Origin: Vogesella fluminis
GTDB taxonomy: Bacteria; Pseudomonadota; Gammaproteobacteria; Burkholderiales; Chromobacteriaceae
Assembly: GCF_014652335.1 (NCBI RefSeq)
Contig: NZ_BMYP01000013.1
Location: 54,367 to 95,428, forward strand
Reading direction: 5' to 3'
DNA: 41,062 bases
Both the position numbers and the translations under genes were made by a program. Under the pieces are notes generated by a model, which saw only the letters and a program-made list of their open reading frames with translations, made no database searches and had not been told where the DNA came from. Below, piece after piece: positions 1 through 7,366 of the stretch; the first letter of the stretch is position 1; each line of letters begins with the position of its first letter.

Positions 1-735
1 CCGGATCTCGGTAGCGATGGCGGCATCCAGCCGCTGCATCAGCGCATCGCCGACGCGGCGGCTGCACAGGATGTGGCGCGTATCGCCGGCGCCGACATCC
101 GGAAACGCCAGCAATCGCAGCGCACCATGACCGGTTTCACCGCTGGTGAGCAGCATCTCCGCCTCTTCGCGGGTGGCGAACATGGCATCGGCGCGGCCGG
201 CCGCCACCATGCGCAGCAGCTGCGGCTGCTCCATGGCGGTGTAGTTGATATCGGCCCTGGCCATGCGCAGCTTGCTCTGCACATAGCTGCCATAGGTCAG
301 CCCGTCCTTGTACAGCAGGTGCAGACGCTCATCGGCCAGTACCTGCTCCAGCGTGCTGCCGGCCGGCAGCCGGAACTGGCTGCGCGCGATCAGCACCACG
401 CCGCGATCCTGGTAGATGGCGCGGCTGTACAGCGCATAGGCCTGCCGCTGCGGGGTACGGAACCAGCCGACAGCGCAATCGTGGCCGCGATTGGCACGCA
501 ACAGCCCGAGCTGGCGCTTGGCCGGCGTCAATACCCAGCGGAAGGGGATACCGGCACGAACCATGGCATGCCGTGCGCGATCGGCAGTCAGCCCGACGGC
601 ACTGCCATCGCCTTGCCGCACCATGAACGGTGGCCGTTCGTAGTAGTGCAGCGCGACCGGCTGCTGCGCCATCACCGGCCACGGCCACGCCATCGCCAGC
701 AGCACGCCAAGCCCGCGTCGCAGTGTCTGTTTCAT
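1..735 (-). CDS. Periplasmic substrate-binding protein of the SBP_bac_3 type, C-terminus cut by the window edge
   Basis: Reading leftwards from an ATG at 735 there are 245 open codons and no stop before the window edge. The first ~23 residues form a signal peptide (basic MKQTLRR, hydrophobic LGVLLAMAW, cleavage after VMA). The mature part opens with HYYERPPFMV and GDGSAVGLTAD, the usual start of polar amino-acid ABC binding domains, and later has YKDGLTYGSY and AAGRADAMFATREEAEMLL, matching the hinge and second lobe of the family. A GAGG ribosome site sits 8-9 bases before the ATG. No permease or ATPase gene is adjacent in the window, so it may be an orphan binding or sensory protein. Ligand unknown. 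Confidence 0.85.
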   Translation of the reverse strand, partial: MKQTLRRGLGVLLAMAWPWPVMAQQPVALHYYERPPFMVRQGDGSAVGLTADRARHAMVRAGIPFRWVLTPAKRQLGLLRANRGHDCAVGWFRTPQRQAYALYSRAIYQDRGVVLIARSQFRLPAGSTLEQVLADERLHLLYKDGLTYGSYVQSKLRMARADINYTAMEQPQLLRMVAAGRADAMFATREEAEMLLTSGETGHGALRLLAFPDVGAGDTRHILCSRRVGDALMQRLDAAIATEIR

Positions 736-819
736 CCCGTTCCTCATCCGCCATGCTGGCAACATGGTTCAGCTTACTGCATGCCTGCGGATTCGCCAAT
801 CGGCGCCCCGGCATGCCGC

Positions 820-834
820 AAGGTTGGCCGCAAC
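820..834 (+). repeat. Single copy of the GTTGGCCGCA dispersed motif
   Basis: An exact AAGGTTGGCCGCAA lies in the gap between two divergently transcribed genes. It is one of 30 exact core copies in the window; see the uptake-sequence finding. Confidence 0.85.
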
Positions 835-907
835 CATCATGCCGGCACATCCCGCCCCCCCGGCAACGCGCCAACAAAAGCACAAGCCGCCGGCTACTAT
901 CCAGATA

Positions 908-925
908 AGAACTTGAACAGGTTCT
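908..925. promoter_or_regulatory. Inverted repeat before the ClpP-like gene
   Basis: AGAACTTG and CAGGTTCT form a 7-of-8 inverted repeat with a 2-base spacer, 34 bases before the ClpP-like start codon. It could be an operator for an unknown dimeric regulator. It does not fit the usual proteobacterial LexA box (CTGT-N8-ACAG). Confidence 0.3.
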
Positions 926-958
926 CAGGCCGTTCCCCGGCACCAGTGAGGAGTCACG

Positions 959-1591
959 ATGCACCATTCATACATCATTCAAGGCGCCGCACAGGAAGAT
1001 GAAGACGAAGACGACAGGAAGGTGCCGCTGTTCCGCCGTTACGAAACCCAGGGCGTGATCCGCCAGATCTCGTTCTACCTGTCCGGCGAGATCGGCGCGC
1101 CCATCCACTACACCGACCTGCTGTACACGCTGCGCAGCACCAGCGAATCCGACATCATTTTCCTGCACCTGAACACCCAGGGCGGCAATTTCGATACCGG
1201 GCTGCAGATCATCAACAACATCGCCGCCAGCCCGGCGCATGTGATCACCATCCTGGAGGCGCGCGCCTACTCGATGGGCGCGCTGATCTTCCTCGCCGGC
1301 GACGAGCTGATCGTGCACGACACCTGCCAGCTGATGTTCCACAACTACTCGTCGGCGCTGATCGGCAAGGGCAACGAGCAGCAGGCGCAGGTGATGGCCA
1401 GCGGCAAGTGGTTCGAGAAGGTGATGCGCCACGTGTGCATGCCCTTTCTCAGCGCGGAGGAGCTGGAGCGCATCTTCCGCGGCGAGGACATCTGGCTCGA
1501 TACCGACGACATCCGCCGCCGCCTGCACCGCATCCAGCAAGGGCTGCCGACCACTGCGCCGCACAAGCCGCGTGCCAAAAAAAGCGAGTGA
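959..1591 (+). CDS. ClpP-like serine protease (S14/crotonase-fold), free-standing
   Basis: 210 residues. The middle matches the ClpP fold: oxyanion-loop QGGN (residues 74-77), nucleophile Ser105 in RAYSMGALIFLAGDE, general base His128 in LMFHNYSS, and a likely acid Asp178 in the EDIWLD stretch that aligns with the RDxFM segment of ClpP. The family normally has ASM and MIHQP at these places, so this is a divergent branch like those annotated in phages and as orphan Clp proteases. The N-terminus has an unusually acidic run (EDEDEDD, residues 13-19) and the C-terminus a basic tail. The ribosome site GAGGAG precedes the ATG by 5 bases. No clpX or clpA is nearby, and no phage genes, so partner and substrate are unknown. 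Confidence 0.8.
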   Translation: MHHSYIIQGAAQEDEDEDDRKVPLFRRYETQGVIRQISFYLSGEIGAPIHYTDLLYTLRSTSESDIIFLHLNTQGGNFDTGLQIINNIAASPAHVITILEARAYSMGALIFLAGDELIVHDTCQLMFHNYSSALIGKGNEQQAQVMASGKWFEKVMRHVCMPFLSAEELERIFRGEDIWLDTDDIRRRLHRIQQGLPTTAPHKPRAKKSE

Positions 1592-1617
1592 ACGGCAGGC
1601 CGGGTGCCGGCCGCGAC

Positions 1618-1631
1618 AAGGTTGGCCGCAA
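1618..1631 (+). repeat. Single copy of the GTTGGCCGCA dispersed motif
   Basis: An exact AAGGTTGGCCGCAA lies in the 55-base gap between the 3' ends of the convergent ClpP-like and CHAD genes. Confidence 0.85.
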
Positions 1632-1646
1632 GCATGCCAGGGCAGC

Positions 1647-2444
1647 TCAGCACGAGCCGGCCGCCGGCGGCAGACCAGCAGGATGGACGCTCGCGCCCTG
1701 CTCCAGCCAGCGCCGCGCCGCCGCCGGCAGCGGAATACGATCATGCTCGATGCTCTGCAGCAGCAACTGCCGGTCGCGCTCATCGCCCAGCCGCTGCTGC
1801 CAGTCGCGGGCACGTCGCGCCCGCCGCTGCCAGCGCCGGCCCAGCAGCTTGCCGCCGGCCTCGATCTGGTAGCGTAGCCGCTTGGCCAACAGCCGCAGCC
1901 GGTGCGCCAGCAGGGCATCGTCCGGCTGCTGCTGCCAGTCGCGTCGCGCGCGGCGGTAGCGGCGCCGCGTCTGCAACAGCGCCCGCCGCAGCGTGCACCG
2001 CAGACGCCGGTTGCGGCGCGCCAGCAGCGGAATGCAGGCGCGCCGCAAGGCCGGCAGCAGCTGGTCCAGCACCATCGCCTGCTGCTGCAAGTCCAGTCGC
2101 CCGGCCTGCAGCGCCATCACCTCGCGCCGGCGCCAGGCCGCAAAGGCCTTGCTGTCGGCCTCGCCGGCCGCCTGTTGCAGCAGCGCCAGCCGTACCTCGC
2201 GGTCGCGCCAGTCATTGCCGGCGCAGGCCAGCTGCCGCAACTGTGCCGACAGCCGCAGCAACGGCGCCGCACCCGGCAAGGTACTGAGGCCGCGCAGCAG
2301 GCTGCGCAACTGGCGCAGGCCGATGCGCAGCCGGTGCAGCGCCTCGCCATTGTCGGCTGCGCTCAGCTGCTGCCGCGCCAGCAGGATGTCGCGGCGATAG
2401 CGGGCGAGGCGTCGTTTCAGGATGCGGCGGGCAGAGGCGGACAT
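1647..2444 (-). CDS. CHAD domain protein (polyphosphate-associated)
   Basis: 265 residues, Arg- and Leu-rich helices throughout. Two CHAD signatures are visible, HRLRIGLRQLRSLLR (about residues 37-51) and HRLRLLAKRLRYQIE (about 181-195); their conserved His and Arg/Lys line the polyphosphate-binding cavity in the family. CHAD domains are often fused or adjacent to a CYTH triphosphatase, but none is present here, so this is a stand-alone CHAD protein. No signal peptide, so cytoplasmic, possibly on polyphosphate granules. It converges with the ClpP-like gene. Function beyond polyphosphate binding is inference. Confidence 0.85.
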   Translation of the reverse strand: MSASARRILKRRLARYRRDILLARQQLSAADNGEALHRLRIGLRQLRSLLRGLSTLPGAAPLLRLSAQLRQLACAGNDWRDREVRLALLQQAAGEADSKAFAAWRRREVMALQAGRLDLQQQAMVLDQLLPALRRACIPLLARRNRRLRCTLRRALLQTRRRYRRARRDWQQQPDDALLAHRLRLLAKRLRYQIEAGGKLLGRRWQRRARRARDWQQRLGDERDRQLLLQSIEHDRIPLPAAARRWLEQGASVHPAGLPPAAGSC

Positions 2445-2525
2445 GGCGCGGACTTTCGGCTGACTGTTGCTGTGTAGCGTAGTACAGCCGCGCCGTCACT
2501 GCAGGCGTGAGCTACGCCACAAGGC

Positions 2526-2561
2526 ATTGCGGCCAACCTTGTGCCCAAGGTTGGCCGCAAT
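2526..2561 (-). terminator. Head-to-head motif pair forming a 15-bp hairpin
   Basis: Two copies of the dispersed motif face each other. Arms 2526-2540 and 2547-2561 pair perfectly over 15 bases with a 6-base loop. The hairpin follows the stop codon of the carbonic-anhydrase-like gene (minus strand, end 2582) by about 20 bases and is placed to act as its terminator, although no U-tract follows. Confidence 0.7.
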
Positions 2562-2581
2562 CGCCTCAGGCGCCGCAGGAC

Positions 2582-3580
2582 TCAGTGACCGGCGCCGGCC
2601 AGTGGCGTGCCGATGCCGGTGGCGGCATTGAACACCGCCCGTTGCCGCAGCAGGCGCGCGATGACGGCCTTGTCGCGCTCGCCGTTGATACTGGTCACCA
2701 CCAGTTGGCCGCGCTGGCCCAGCTGGCCGGCGGCATCGTAGTAGGCGCCGAGCACCGACAGCCGGCCGGCCTCGACCTCGCCGCCGTAGTGCAGCACCGC
2801 CGCCTCGACCTGGTTGTCGAGGTTGTCCAGCTGCGCCGAGAGCGGCGTGCCGCCCTTGTCGACATTGATGCTCAGCAGCGTGCGCTGCTCGGCCAGCGGC
2901 AGCGCCGAGAAATCGCCGCGCGCGGTGTTGACCGCCTTGCAGTCGGCACTGGCCAGCACCAGCAGCAGCGGCGTATGCAGCTGGCGCACCGCGTGGCTGA
3001 CGCCCTCCTCGCCCAGCAGCAGCTGGTTGCCGGGGTTCTGCACCAGGTACAGCGCGCCCTGCGCGCCGTGGCGCGGCGCACCGTCGGCACAGGCCAGCAC
3101 CGCCAGCCGCGGCGACTTGTCGTGGTGCCGGTCATGCGGCAGCAGGCGGCTGCCAAGGGCCGTGGCCGCACGCAACGATGCCGCAAGCGCCGTTGGCCGC
3201 GGCGCTTGCGTCCGATGCTGCTTCGCTGCCGGTTTGGCATAGGGAACGGCCTGTTGCGGCAGGCGTCGCGGCGGATGATTGACCCGCACCGGCGGCGACA
3301 ACGGCCGCATCGACGGCGGCAGCGCCTCATGGGACGTCGCGGCGTGCTTGGCCGGCTCGGCATGTTTGGCCGGTTCGGCGTGCTTGGCCGGCTCGGCATG
3401 TTTGGCCGGTTCGGCATGTTTGGCCGGTTCGGCATGTTTGGCCGGTTCGGCATGTTTGGCCGGTTCGGCATGTTTGGCCGGTTCGGCAACAGGTGTGCCA
3501 TGTGCAGCCTGGGCGTGGGCCAGTGCCGGCAGCAACAGGCAGCAAGTGGCGGCAAGTGCCGGAAGAAGATAAGGCGTCAT
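2582..3580 (-). CDS. Secreted beta-carbonic-anhydrase-like protein with N-terminal EPAKHA repeats; one zinc ligand replaced
   Basis: 332 residues from the ATG at 3580 (a TTG lies just upstream at 3583). A signal peptide (cleavage after ALAHA, about residue 23) is followed by eight perfect EPAKHA hexapeptides (about 33-80), a Pro/Arg-rich linker to about 150, then a domain recognisable as beta-carbonic anhydrase: LACADG for the usual CSDSR (Cys164, Asp166), VQNPGN for VRNAGN, VSHAVRQL for LEYAV, ASADCKAV for GHxxCGAV, and GAYYDAAGQL for the usual GxxYD(x)nG strand. The zinc-binding His of the HxxC pair is replaced by Ser211 while Cys214 remains, and the Arg of the Asp-Arg dyad is not in its usual place. 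It may therefore be inactive or bind metal differently. Periplasmic location is inferred from the signal peptide. The repeat may bind metal through its His residues; that is conjecture. Confidence 0.75.
   Translation of the reverse strand: MTPYLLPALAATCCLLLPALAHAQAAHGTPVAEPAKHAEPAKHAEPAKHAEPAKHAEPAKHAEPAKHAEPAKHAEPAKHAATSHEALPPSMRPLSPPVRVNHPPRRLPQQAVPYAKPAAKQHRTQAPRPTALAASLRAATALGSRLLPHDRHHDKSPRLAVLACADGAPRHGAQGALYLVQNPGNQLLLGEEGVSHAVRQLHTPLLLVLASADCKAVNTARGDFSALPLAEQRTLLSINVDKGGTPLSAQLDNLDNQVEAAVLHYGGEVEAGRLSVLGAYYDAAGQLGQRGQLVVTSINGERDKAVIARLLRQRAVFNAATGIGTPLAGAGH
3343..3486. repeat. Eight tandem 18-bp units coding EPAKHA
   Basis: Eight uninterrupted 18-base units fill 144 bases. Units 1 and 3 (plus-strand order) are identical to each other and differ at two silent positions from the other six, which are identical. 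The pattern fits duplication by slippage or unequal crossover. As 18 is a multiple of 3, changes in copy number keep the frame. Confidence 0.95.
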
Positions 3581-3644
3581 CAAGGTTCACCGGTGAGTAA
3601 TGCCAACGTGCAAGGGTAATACACTATCGCCCGGCGGGGGCAAA

Positions 3645-3795
3645 CTCAAGGGCACCTCGAAAAACTCCCGCTTTCGTTGCGACACTGCGTTGCTCACGAA
3701 AAATTTCTCCTTACATATCACACTATGCTGCGTCGAAATTTATCGTTCGCGCCTTGTCTCGCTTGGAAACCAGGGTTTTTCGAGGCACCCTCAAG
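3645..3795. mobile_element. MITE-like element, 139 bp, with terminal inverted repeats and a 6-bp flanking duplication
   Basis: Terminal repeats are GGCACCTCGAAAAAC (3651-3665) and its near-complement GTTTTTCGAGGCACC (3775-3789), 13 of 15 paired. The hexamer CTCAAG stands directly outside both ends (3645-3650 and 3790-3795), as expected of a target-site duplication. There is no coding capacity. The right-hand CTCAAG carries the stop codon of the EamA transporter gene, so the element sits exactly at that gene's end. No partner transposase is in the window. Confidence 0.6.
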
Positions 3796-4666
3796 TATCG
3801 GCCGCCTTCCCGCTCTGGCTCAGCATCACCCCGCCCAGCACCAGCAGGCAGGCCAGCCATTGCCAGCCATTGAGGCGCTCGCCCAGCAGCAGGCCGGCCA
3901 GCAGCAGGGTGAACACCGGAATCAGGTTGATGAAGGCCGCCGCCATCGCCACCGGCACCTTGGACACCGACCAGGTGTACAGGCCGTAGGCGCCAAGGGT
4001 GATGAAGGCGCCGAGGTACACCACCCAGAACACCGCATCGGCCGGGAACGCCTGCGGCCAGCTGGCCCACGGCGTCAGCAGGCTGATGCCGAACCAGACA
4101 CAGCCCATCACCGTCTGGATCGCGGTGATCGCCAGCGCCGAATAGCGGCTGGACAGCTTCTTTGCCATCAGCACGTAACCGGTGGCACAGACCATGGCGA
4201 GGAACTCCAGCGTGTTGCCCAGCAGCGGGTTGGGCGCCGCGGCCGAGGATTCGCTGGTCAGCGTCAGCCACGCCACACCCGACAGCGAGATGGCGATACC
4301 GCACCAGGCGCGCCGGCCAAGGCGCTCGCGCAGGAACAGCAGCGCGCCGAGCGCGGCCAGCACTGGCAGCGTGGCGGTGATCAGCCCGGCCTGCGAGGCG
4401 CTGGTGTATAGCAGCGCCTGCGCCTCGAACAGGAAATACAGGCACGGCTCGCACAGGCCGAGCAGCAGGATCCACTTCCAGTCGCCGGCGCGGTAGTGCC
4501 AGCGCGTGCCCTGCCACGCCATCAGCGGCAGCAACAGCGCGGTGGCGATCACCATGCGGCAGAACAGCACGAACAGCGGGTCGAATACCTGGAACACCGT
4601 TTTCAGGGCAATGAAGGAGCTGGCCCACAGCAGCATGGCCGTGGTCAAGGCAATATAAGGCAACAT
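3791..4666 (-). CDS. EamA/DMT-family transporter
   Basis: 291 residues with about ten hydrophobic helices in two repeats, as in the ten-TM drug/metabolite transporter superfamily. The first half begins LPYIALTTAMLLWASSFIALK; the second repeat includes GAYGLYTWSVSKVPVAMAAAFINLIPVFTLLLAGLLLGE, the most conserved EamA segment. The start at 4666 is chosen because GAGACGGAA stands just upstream; an earlier in-frame ATG at 4726 lies inside a terminator hairpin. The gene is divergent from a LysR gene, a common layout for a regulator and its exporter. The substrate is unknown. The stop codon overlaps the right flank of a MITE-like element. Confidence 0.88.
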   Translation of the reverse strand: MLPYIALTTAMLLWASSFIALKTVFQVFDPLFVLFCRMVIATALLLPLMAWQGTRWHYRAGDWKWILLLGLCEPCLYFLFEAQALLYTSASQAGLITATLPVLAALGALLFLRERLGRRAWCGIAISLSGVAWLTLTSESSAAAPNPLLGNTLEFLAMVCATGYVLMAKKLSSRYSALAITAIQTVMGCVWFGISLLTPWASWPQAFPADAVFWVVYLGAFITLGAYGLYTWSVSKVPVAMAAAFINLIPVFTLLLAGLLLGERLNGWQWLACLLVLGGVMLSQSGKAADT

Positions 4667-4693
4667 GATTTTCCGTCTCAGCCGGCACGGCTG

Positions 4694-4726
4694 CAAAAAA
4701 AATGGCCGACATGGGCGGTCGGCCAT
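4694..4726 (-). terminator. Intrinsic terminator in the leader of the EamA gene (possible attenuator)
   Basis: On the minus strand a perfect 9-bp stem (4718-4726 with 4702-4710, 7-base loop) is followed at once by eight U. No minus-strand gene lies upstream that it could end; the next gene in that direction is the divergent LysR gene. It stands 28 bases before the EamA start codon, so transcripts from the shared promoter region must pass it. Confidence 0.7.
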
Positions 4727-4848
4727 AGGTCACACTGGAGTGCATCAACCGTCGCGCAGGTTGCGAAACCATGACAGCGAGGTGAACGATAGCTTAATCC
4801 CGCGTTACACTACTGGATACCAAGGAATGCTAAACAGATTGTTCTGCA

Positions 4849-5766
4849 ATGAAAACAACACCCACCCTCTCTCCTGACGCACTGCTTGCTTTCGATGCCC
4901 TTGCCCGGCATGGCAGTTTCACCGCCGCCGCCGAGGCGCTGCACTGCGCCAAGAGCCGCATCAGCCAGCTGATCAAGGAACTGGAACAGGAGCTGGGCAC
5001 CGTGCTGGTGCTGCGCAATACCCGCCGCGTGGCGCTCACCGAAAGCGGGCAGCGCCTGGCCGCGCACGCCACCCGCCTGCGCGAACTGCTGGACAGCGTG
5101 CGTCACGACATCGAACAGGCGCGCGACAGCGTGGAAGGCGTGCTGCGCATCGGCTGCTCCGCCGGCCTCGCGCAACAGCTGCTGGGGCCGCTGCTGGCAG
5201 AGATGACCACGCTGTACCCGGCGCTGCGCATCGAGCTGATCGTGGAAAACCGCATCCAGGACCCGGTCGGCGAGGGGCTGGATTTTACCCTGCGCACACG
5301 CAATGTCCATGACGACCGGCTGGTGGCACGCCCGGTGGGGCTGGTGTGGGAGGCGCTGTACGCCAGCCCGGCCTATCTGGCGCAGCACCCGGCCCCCGCC
5401 AGCACCGAGCAGCTGCACCAGCACCGCCTGATCAGCAACGCCTACTACGGCAAGCAGGGCAGCGAATGGCGGCTGGCCTGCGACGACACCAGCACCACCC
5501 TCAATATCTGTCCGTCGCTGGTAGTGGACCAGTACGCGGTAGTGTCCAGCATCATCCAGGCCGGACACGGCATCGGGCTGTTGCCCAGCTACATGGCCAG
5601 GCCACTGCTGGAAAAAGGCGATATCGTCGCGGTGCTGCCGCAGTGGCGCGCCGCCGGCTGGCCGGTGTTCCTGGTGTTTGCCTATCACCAGCCGATGCCG
5701 CGCAAGCACCAGACCTTTATCTCCTTCATCATTCCGCGGCTGCAGGCCGCGCTGGACGGGATCTGA
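4849..5766 (+). CDS. LysR-family transcriptional regulator
   Basis: 305 residues. The N-terminal winged helix-turn-helix is clear (LLAFDALARHGSFTAAAEALHCAKSRISQLIKELEQELG, about residues 12-50), followed by the linker helix and a type 2 periplasmic-binding-like effector domain from about residue 95 (VEGVLRIGCSAG to the C-terminus, with GHGIGLLPSYMA). It is divergent from the EamA transporter with 182 bases between the starts, so it probably controls that gene and itself. The ATG has a poor ribosome site; no better start is evident. The effector is unknown. Confidence 0.92.
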   Translation: MKTTPTLSPDALLAFDALARHGSFTAAAEALHCAKSRISQLIKELEQELGTVLVLRNTRRVALTESGQRLAAHATRLRELLDSVRHDIEQARDSVEGVLRIGCSAGLAQQLLGPLLAEMTTLYPALRIELIVENRIQDPVGEGLDFTLRTRNVHDDRLVARPVGLVWEALYASPAYLAQHPAPASTEQLHQHRLISNAYYGKQGSEWRLACDDTSTTLNICPSLVVDQYAVVSSIIQAGHGIGLLPSYMARPLLEKGDIVAVLPQWRAAGWPVFLVFAYHQPMPRKHQTFISFIIPRLQAALDGI

Positions 5767-5773
5767 TTAGGAC

Positions 5774-5788
5774 CAAGGTTGGCCGCAA
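5774..5788 (+). repeat. Single copy of the GTTGGCCGCA dispersed motif
   Basis: CAAGGTTGGCCGCAA lies 8 bases after the LysR stop codon, between two plus-strand genes. Confidence 0.85.
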
Positions 5789-5834
5789 CAGGCGGCGCCA
5801 CAATCCCGTTTTTCTTCAGGACAAGAGGCTACAC

Positions 5835-7055
5835 ATGATTGAACAAGCAGATCTGCTCATCGTCGGTGGCGGCATGGTCGGTGCGGCGCTGGCTGCGGCA
5901 CTGGCCGACAGCGGCCGCCGTATCGTGGTACTAGAACAACAGCCCCCCGCCGTCTTCGATCCGGCCAGCGCGCCGGACCTGCGCGTGTCCGCCATCAGCC
6001 CGGCATCGCGGCAACTGCTGGCCGCCATCGGCGCCTGGCCGCATATCGAGGCGATGCGCAGCACGCCGTACCGGCGCATGCTGGTATGGGAAAACGACGA
6101 GCAGGAAGGCACGCTGTTCGACGCCGCCGGGCTGGGCGAGGCGGAACTGGGCCACATCATCGAGAACCGCATCGTGCAGCTGGCCTGCCAGCAGGCGCTC
6201 TCGCAGCACGGCAATATCGAGCTGATCTGCCCCGACCGGCTGCAATCGCTGAGCGAACAGGCCGATCACTGCCTGGTGACGCTGGGCAGCGGTCGCCGGA
6301 TTGCCGCCCGGCTGGTGGTCGCCGCCGACGGCGCCCAGTCCGCCGCGCGCCGGCTGACCGGCATCGGCATCAACAGCCACGACTACCCGATGCACGCCTT
6401 CGTCGCCACCTTCGCCATTGAGGGCGGCGAGCGCGACATCACCTGGCAGCGCTTCACCGCCAACGGCCTGCAGTCGCTGCTGCCGCTACCCGGCGACTAC
6501 GCGTCGCTGGTGTGGTATCACCAGCCGGCACGGGTACGCGAGCTGGAAACCCTCAGCGAAGCGGCGCTGATCGCCGCCTTCCAGCGCGAATTCCCCGCCC
6601 GGCTGCCGGTATTGCGCCAGCTGGTCAGCCGCGGCAGCTTTGCCCTCACCCGCCGCCACGCGCAGCAGTACCATCGCGGCCGCGTGGTGCTGGCCGGCGA
6701 CGCCGTACACACCATCCATCCGCTGGCCGGCCAGGGCGTCAACCTCGGCTTCCAGGATGTGCAGGCATTGTCCGCGCTGCTGCACGAGGCCTTCCGCCAA
6801 GGGCAGGACCCGGCGGCACCGGCGCTGCTGCAGCGCTACCAGCGCCAGCGCATGCTGCCCAACCACGCCATGCAGCGGCTGATGGATGCCTTCTGCTACG
6901 GCTTTGGCAACAGCGCCCCACCGCTGCGCCTGCTGCGCAATCTGGCGCTGAAGCTGGCCAACCGCCCCGGCAGGCTGAAACAGGAGGTGGTGCGCTACGC
7001 TCTGGGCCTGTCGCCGCTGGCGCGCGGCCTGCGCATCGACCTGCCCGGCAAATGA
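5835..7055 (+). CDS. FAD-dependent aromatic monooxygenase of the UbiH/UbiF/COQ6 family
   Basis: 406 residues. The N-terminal GGGMVGAALAAAL is the Rossmann FAD motif (about 10-22), VVAADGAQSAAR is the DG motif, and RVVLAGDAVHTIHPLAGQGVNLGFQD is the GD motif with the ubiquinone-hydroxylase signature. The family hydroxylates the ubiquinone ring at the membrane using FAD, NAD(P)H and O2; which ring position cannot be told from sequence by eye. The ATG at 5835 follows AAGAGG by 6 bases; an open frame extends upstream into the LysR gene but is not used. It may be read with the LysR gene or from a promoter in the 68-base gap. A motif-derived hairpin lies directly after the stop. Confidence 0.9.
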   Translation: MIEQADLLIVGGGMVGAALAAALADSGRRIVVLEQQPPAVFDPASAPDLRVSAISPASRQLLAAIGAWPHIEAMRSTPYRRMLVWENDEQEGTLFDAAGLGEAELGHIIENRIVQLACQQALSQHGNIELICPDRLQSLSEQADHCLVTLGSGRRIAARLVVAADGAQSAARRLTGIGINSHDYPMHAFVATFAIEGGERDITWQRFTANGLQSLLPLPGDYASLVWYHQPARVRELETLSEAALIAAFQREFPARLPVLRQLVSRGSFALTRRHAQQYHRGRVVLAGDAVHTIHPLAGQGVNLGFQDVQALSALLHEAFRQGQDPAAPALLQRYQRQRMLPNHAMQRLMDAFCYGFGNSAPPLRLLRNLALKLANRPGRLKQEVVRYALGLSPLARGLRIDLPGK

Positions 7056-7057
7056 AA

Positions 7058-7089
7058 ACACGCTGCGGCCAACCCTGGCCGCAGCGTGT
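7058..7089 (+). terminator. Hairpin after the monooxygenase gene, built on the dispersed motif
   Basis: A perfect 14-bp stem (7058-7071 with 7076-7089) has a 4-base loop and starts 3 bases after the stop codon. The left arm holds an exact TGCGGCCAAC at 7064. No strong U-tract follows. Confidence 0.7.
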
Positions 7090-7120
7090 CCTTGCTGCTC
7101 GATAAGCGCAAACACCAAAC

Positions 7121-7153
7121 AAAAAGCCCTTTGACGAATCAAAGGGCTTTTTT
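7121..7153. terminator. Bidirectional intrinsic terminator between the monooxygenase and rpmG
   Basis: A 14-bp perfect stem (7121-7134 with 7139-7152) carries an A-run on the left and a U-run on the right, so it can end transcription both from the monooxygenase (plus) and from rpmB-rpmG (minus). Confidence 0.93.
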
Positions 7154-7174
7154 CAACAAGACAACCAGACTGAA

Positions 7175-7330
7175 TTACTTCAATTTGATTTCCTTGTACA
7201 GAACATGCTTGCGAGCAACGGGATCAAACTTTTTGATCTCCATTTTCTCAGGCATCGTACGCTTGTTCTTGGTGGTAGTGTAGAAATGACCGGTACCTGC
7301 GGTCGATTCCAGCTTGATCTTGTCGCGCAT
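7175..7330 (-). CDS. rpmG: 50S ribosomal protein L33
   Basis: 51 residues, beginning [22 protein letters not shown] and ending with [19 protein letters not shown], the standard bacterial L33 of the zinc-free (Cys-less) type. It sits on the surface of the large subunit near the E site. The start is preceded by AAGGAA at good spacing. It lies 36 bases downstream of rpmB on the same strand, the usual rpmB-rpmG operon, and ends before a strong bidirectional terminator. Confidence 0.97.
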   Translation of the reverse strand: MRDKIKLESTAGTGHFYTTTKNKRTMPEKMEIKKFDPVARKHVLYKEIKLK

Positions 7331-7366
7331 GGCTATTCCTTATTGTCGATTTCGTCGGTCGAAAAA

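Noticed and set aside
820-834. The repeated motif as the known Neisseria DUS or a REP element.
   Set aside because: It shares no core with GCCGTCTGAA or its published variants that I know, and REP elements are longer and occur in defined clusters rather than as single 10-14-mers in both genes and gaps.
3343-3486. Regular short repeats considered as a CRISPR array.
   Set aside because: The units are contiguous, 18 bases, without spacers, and lie in frame in a gene.
3723-4772. Alternative minus-strand frame across the EamA transporter.
   Set aside because: It is out of frame with the clear ten-helix protein and has no known domain.
4667-4848. A known riboswitch class in the EamA leader.
   Set aside because: Apart from the terminator hairpin no conserved aptamer core of a known class was recognised, so only attenuation in general is proposed.
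5346-5834. Upstream extension of the monooxygenase frame into the LysR gene.
   Set aside because: The family's N-terminal FAD motif starts right after the ATG at 5835, which has a ribosome site; the upstream part is the shadow of the LysR gene.
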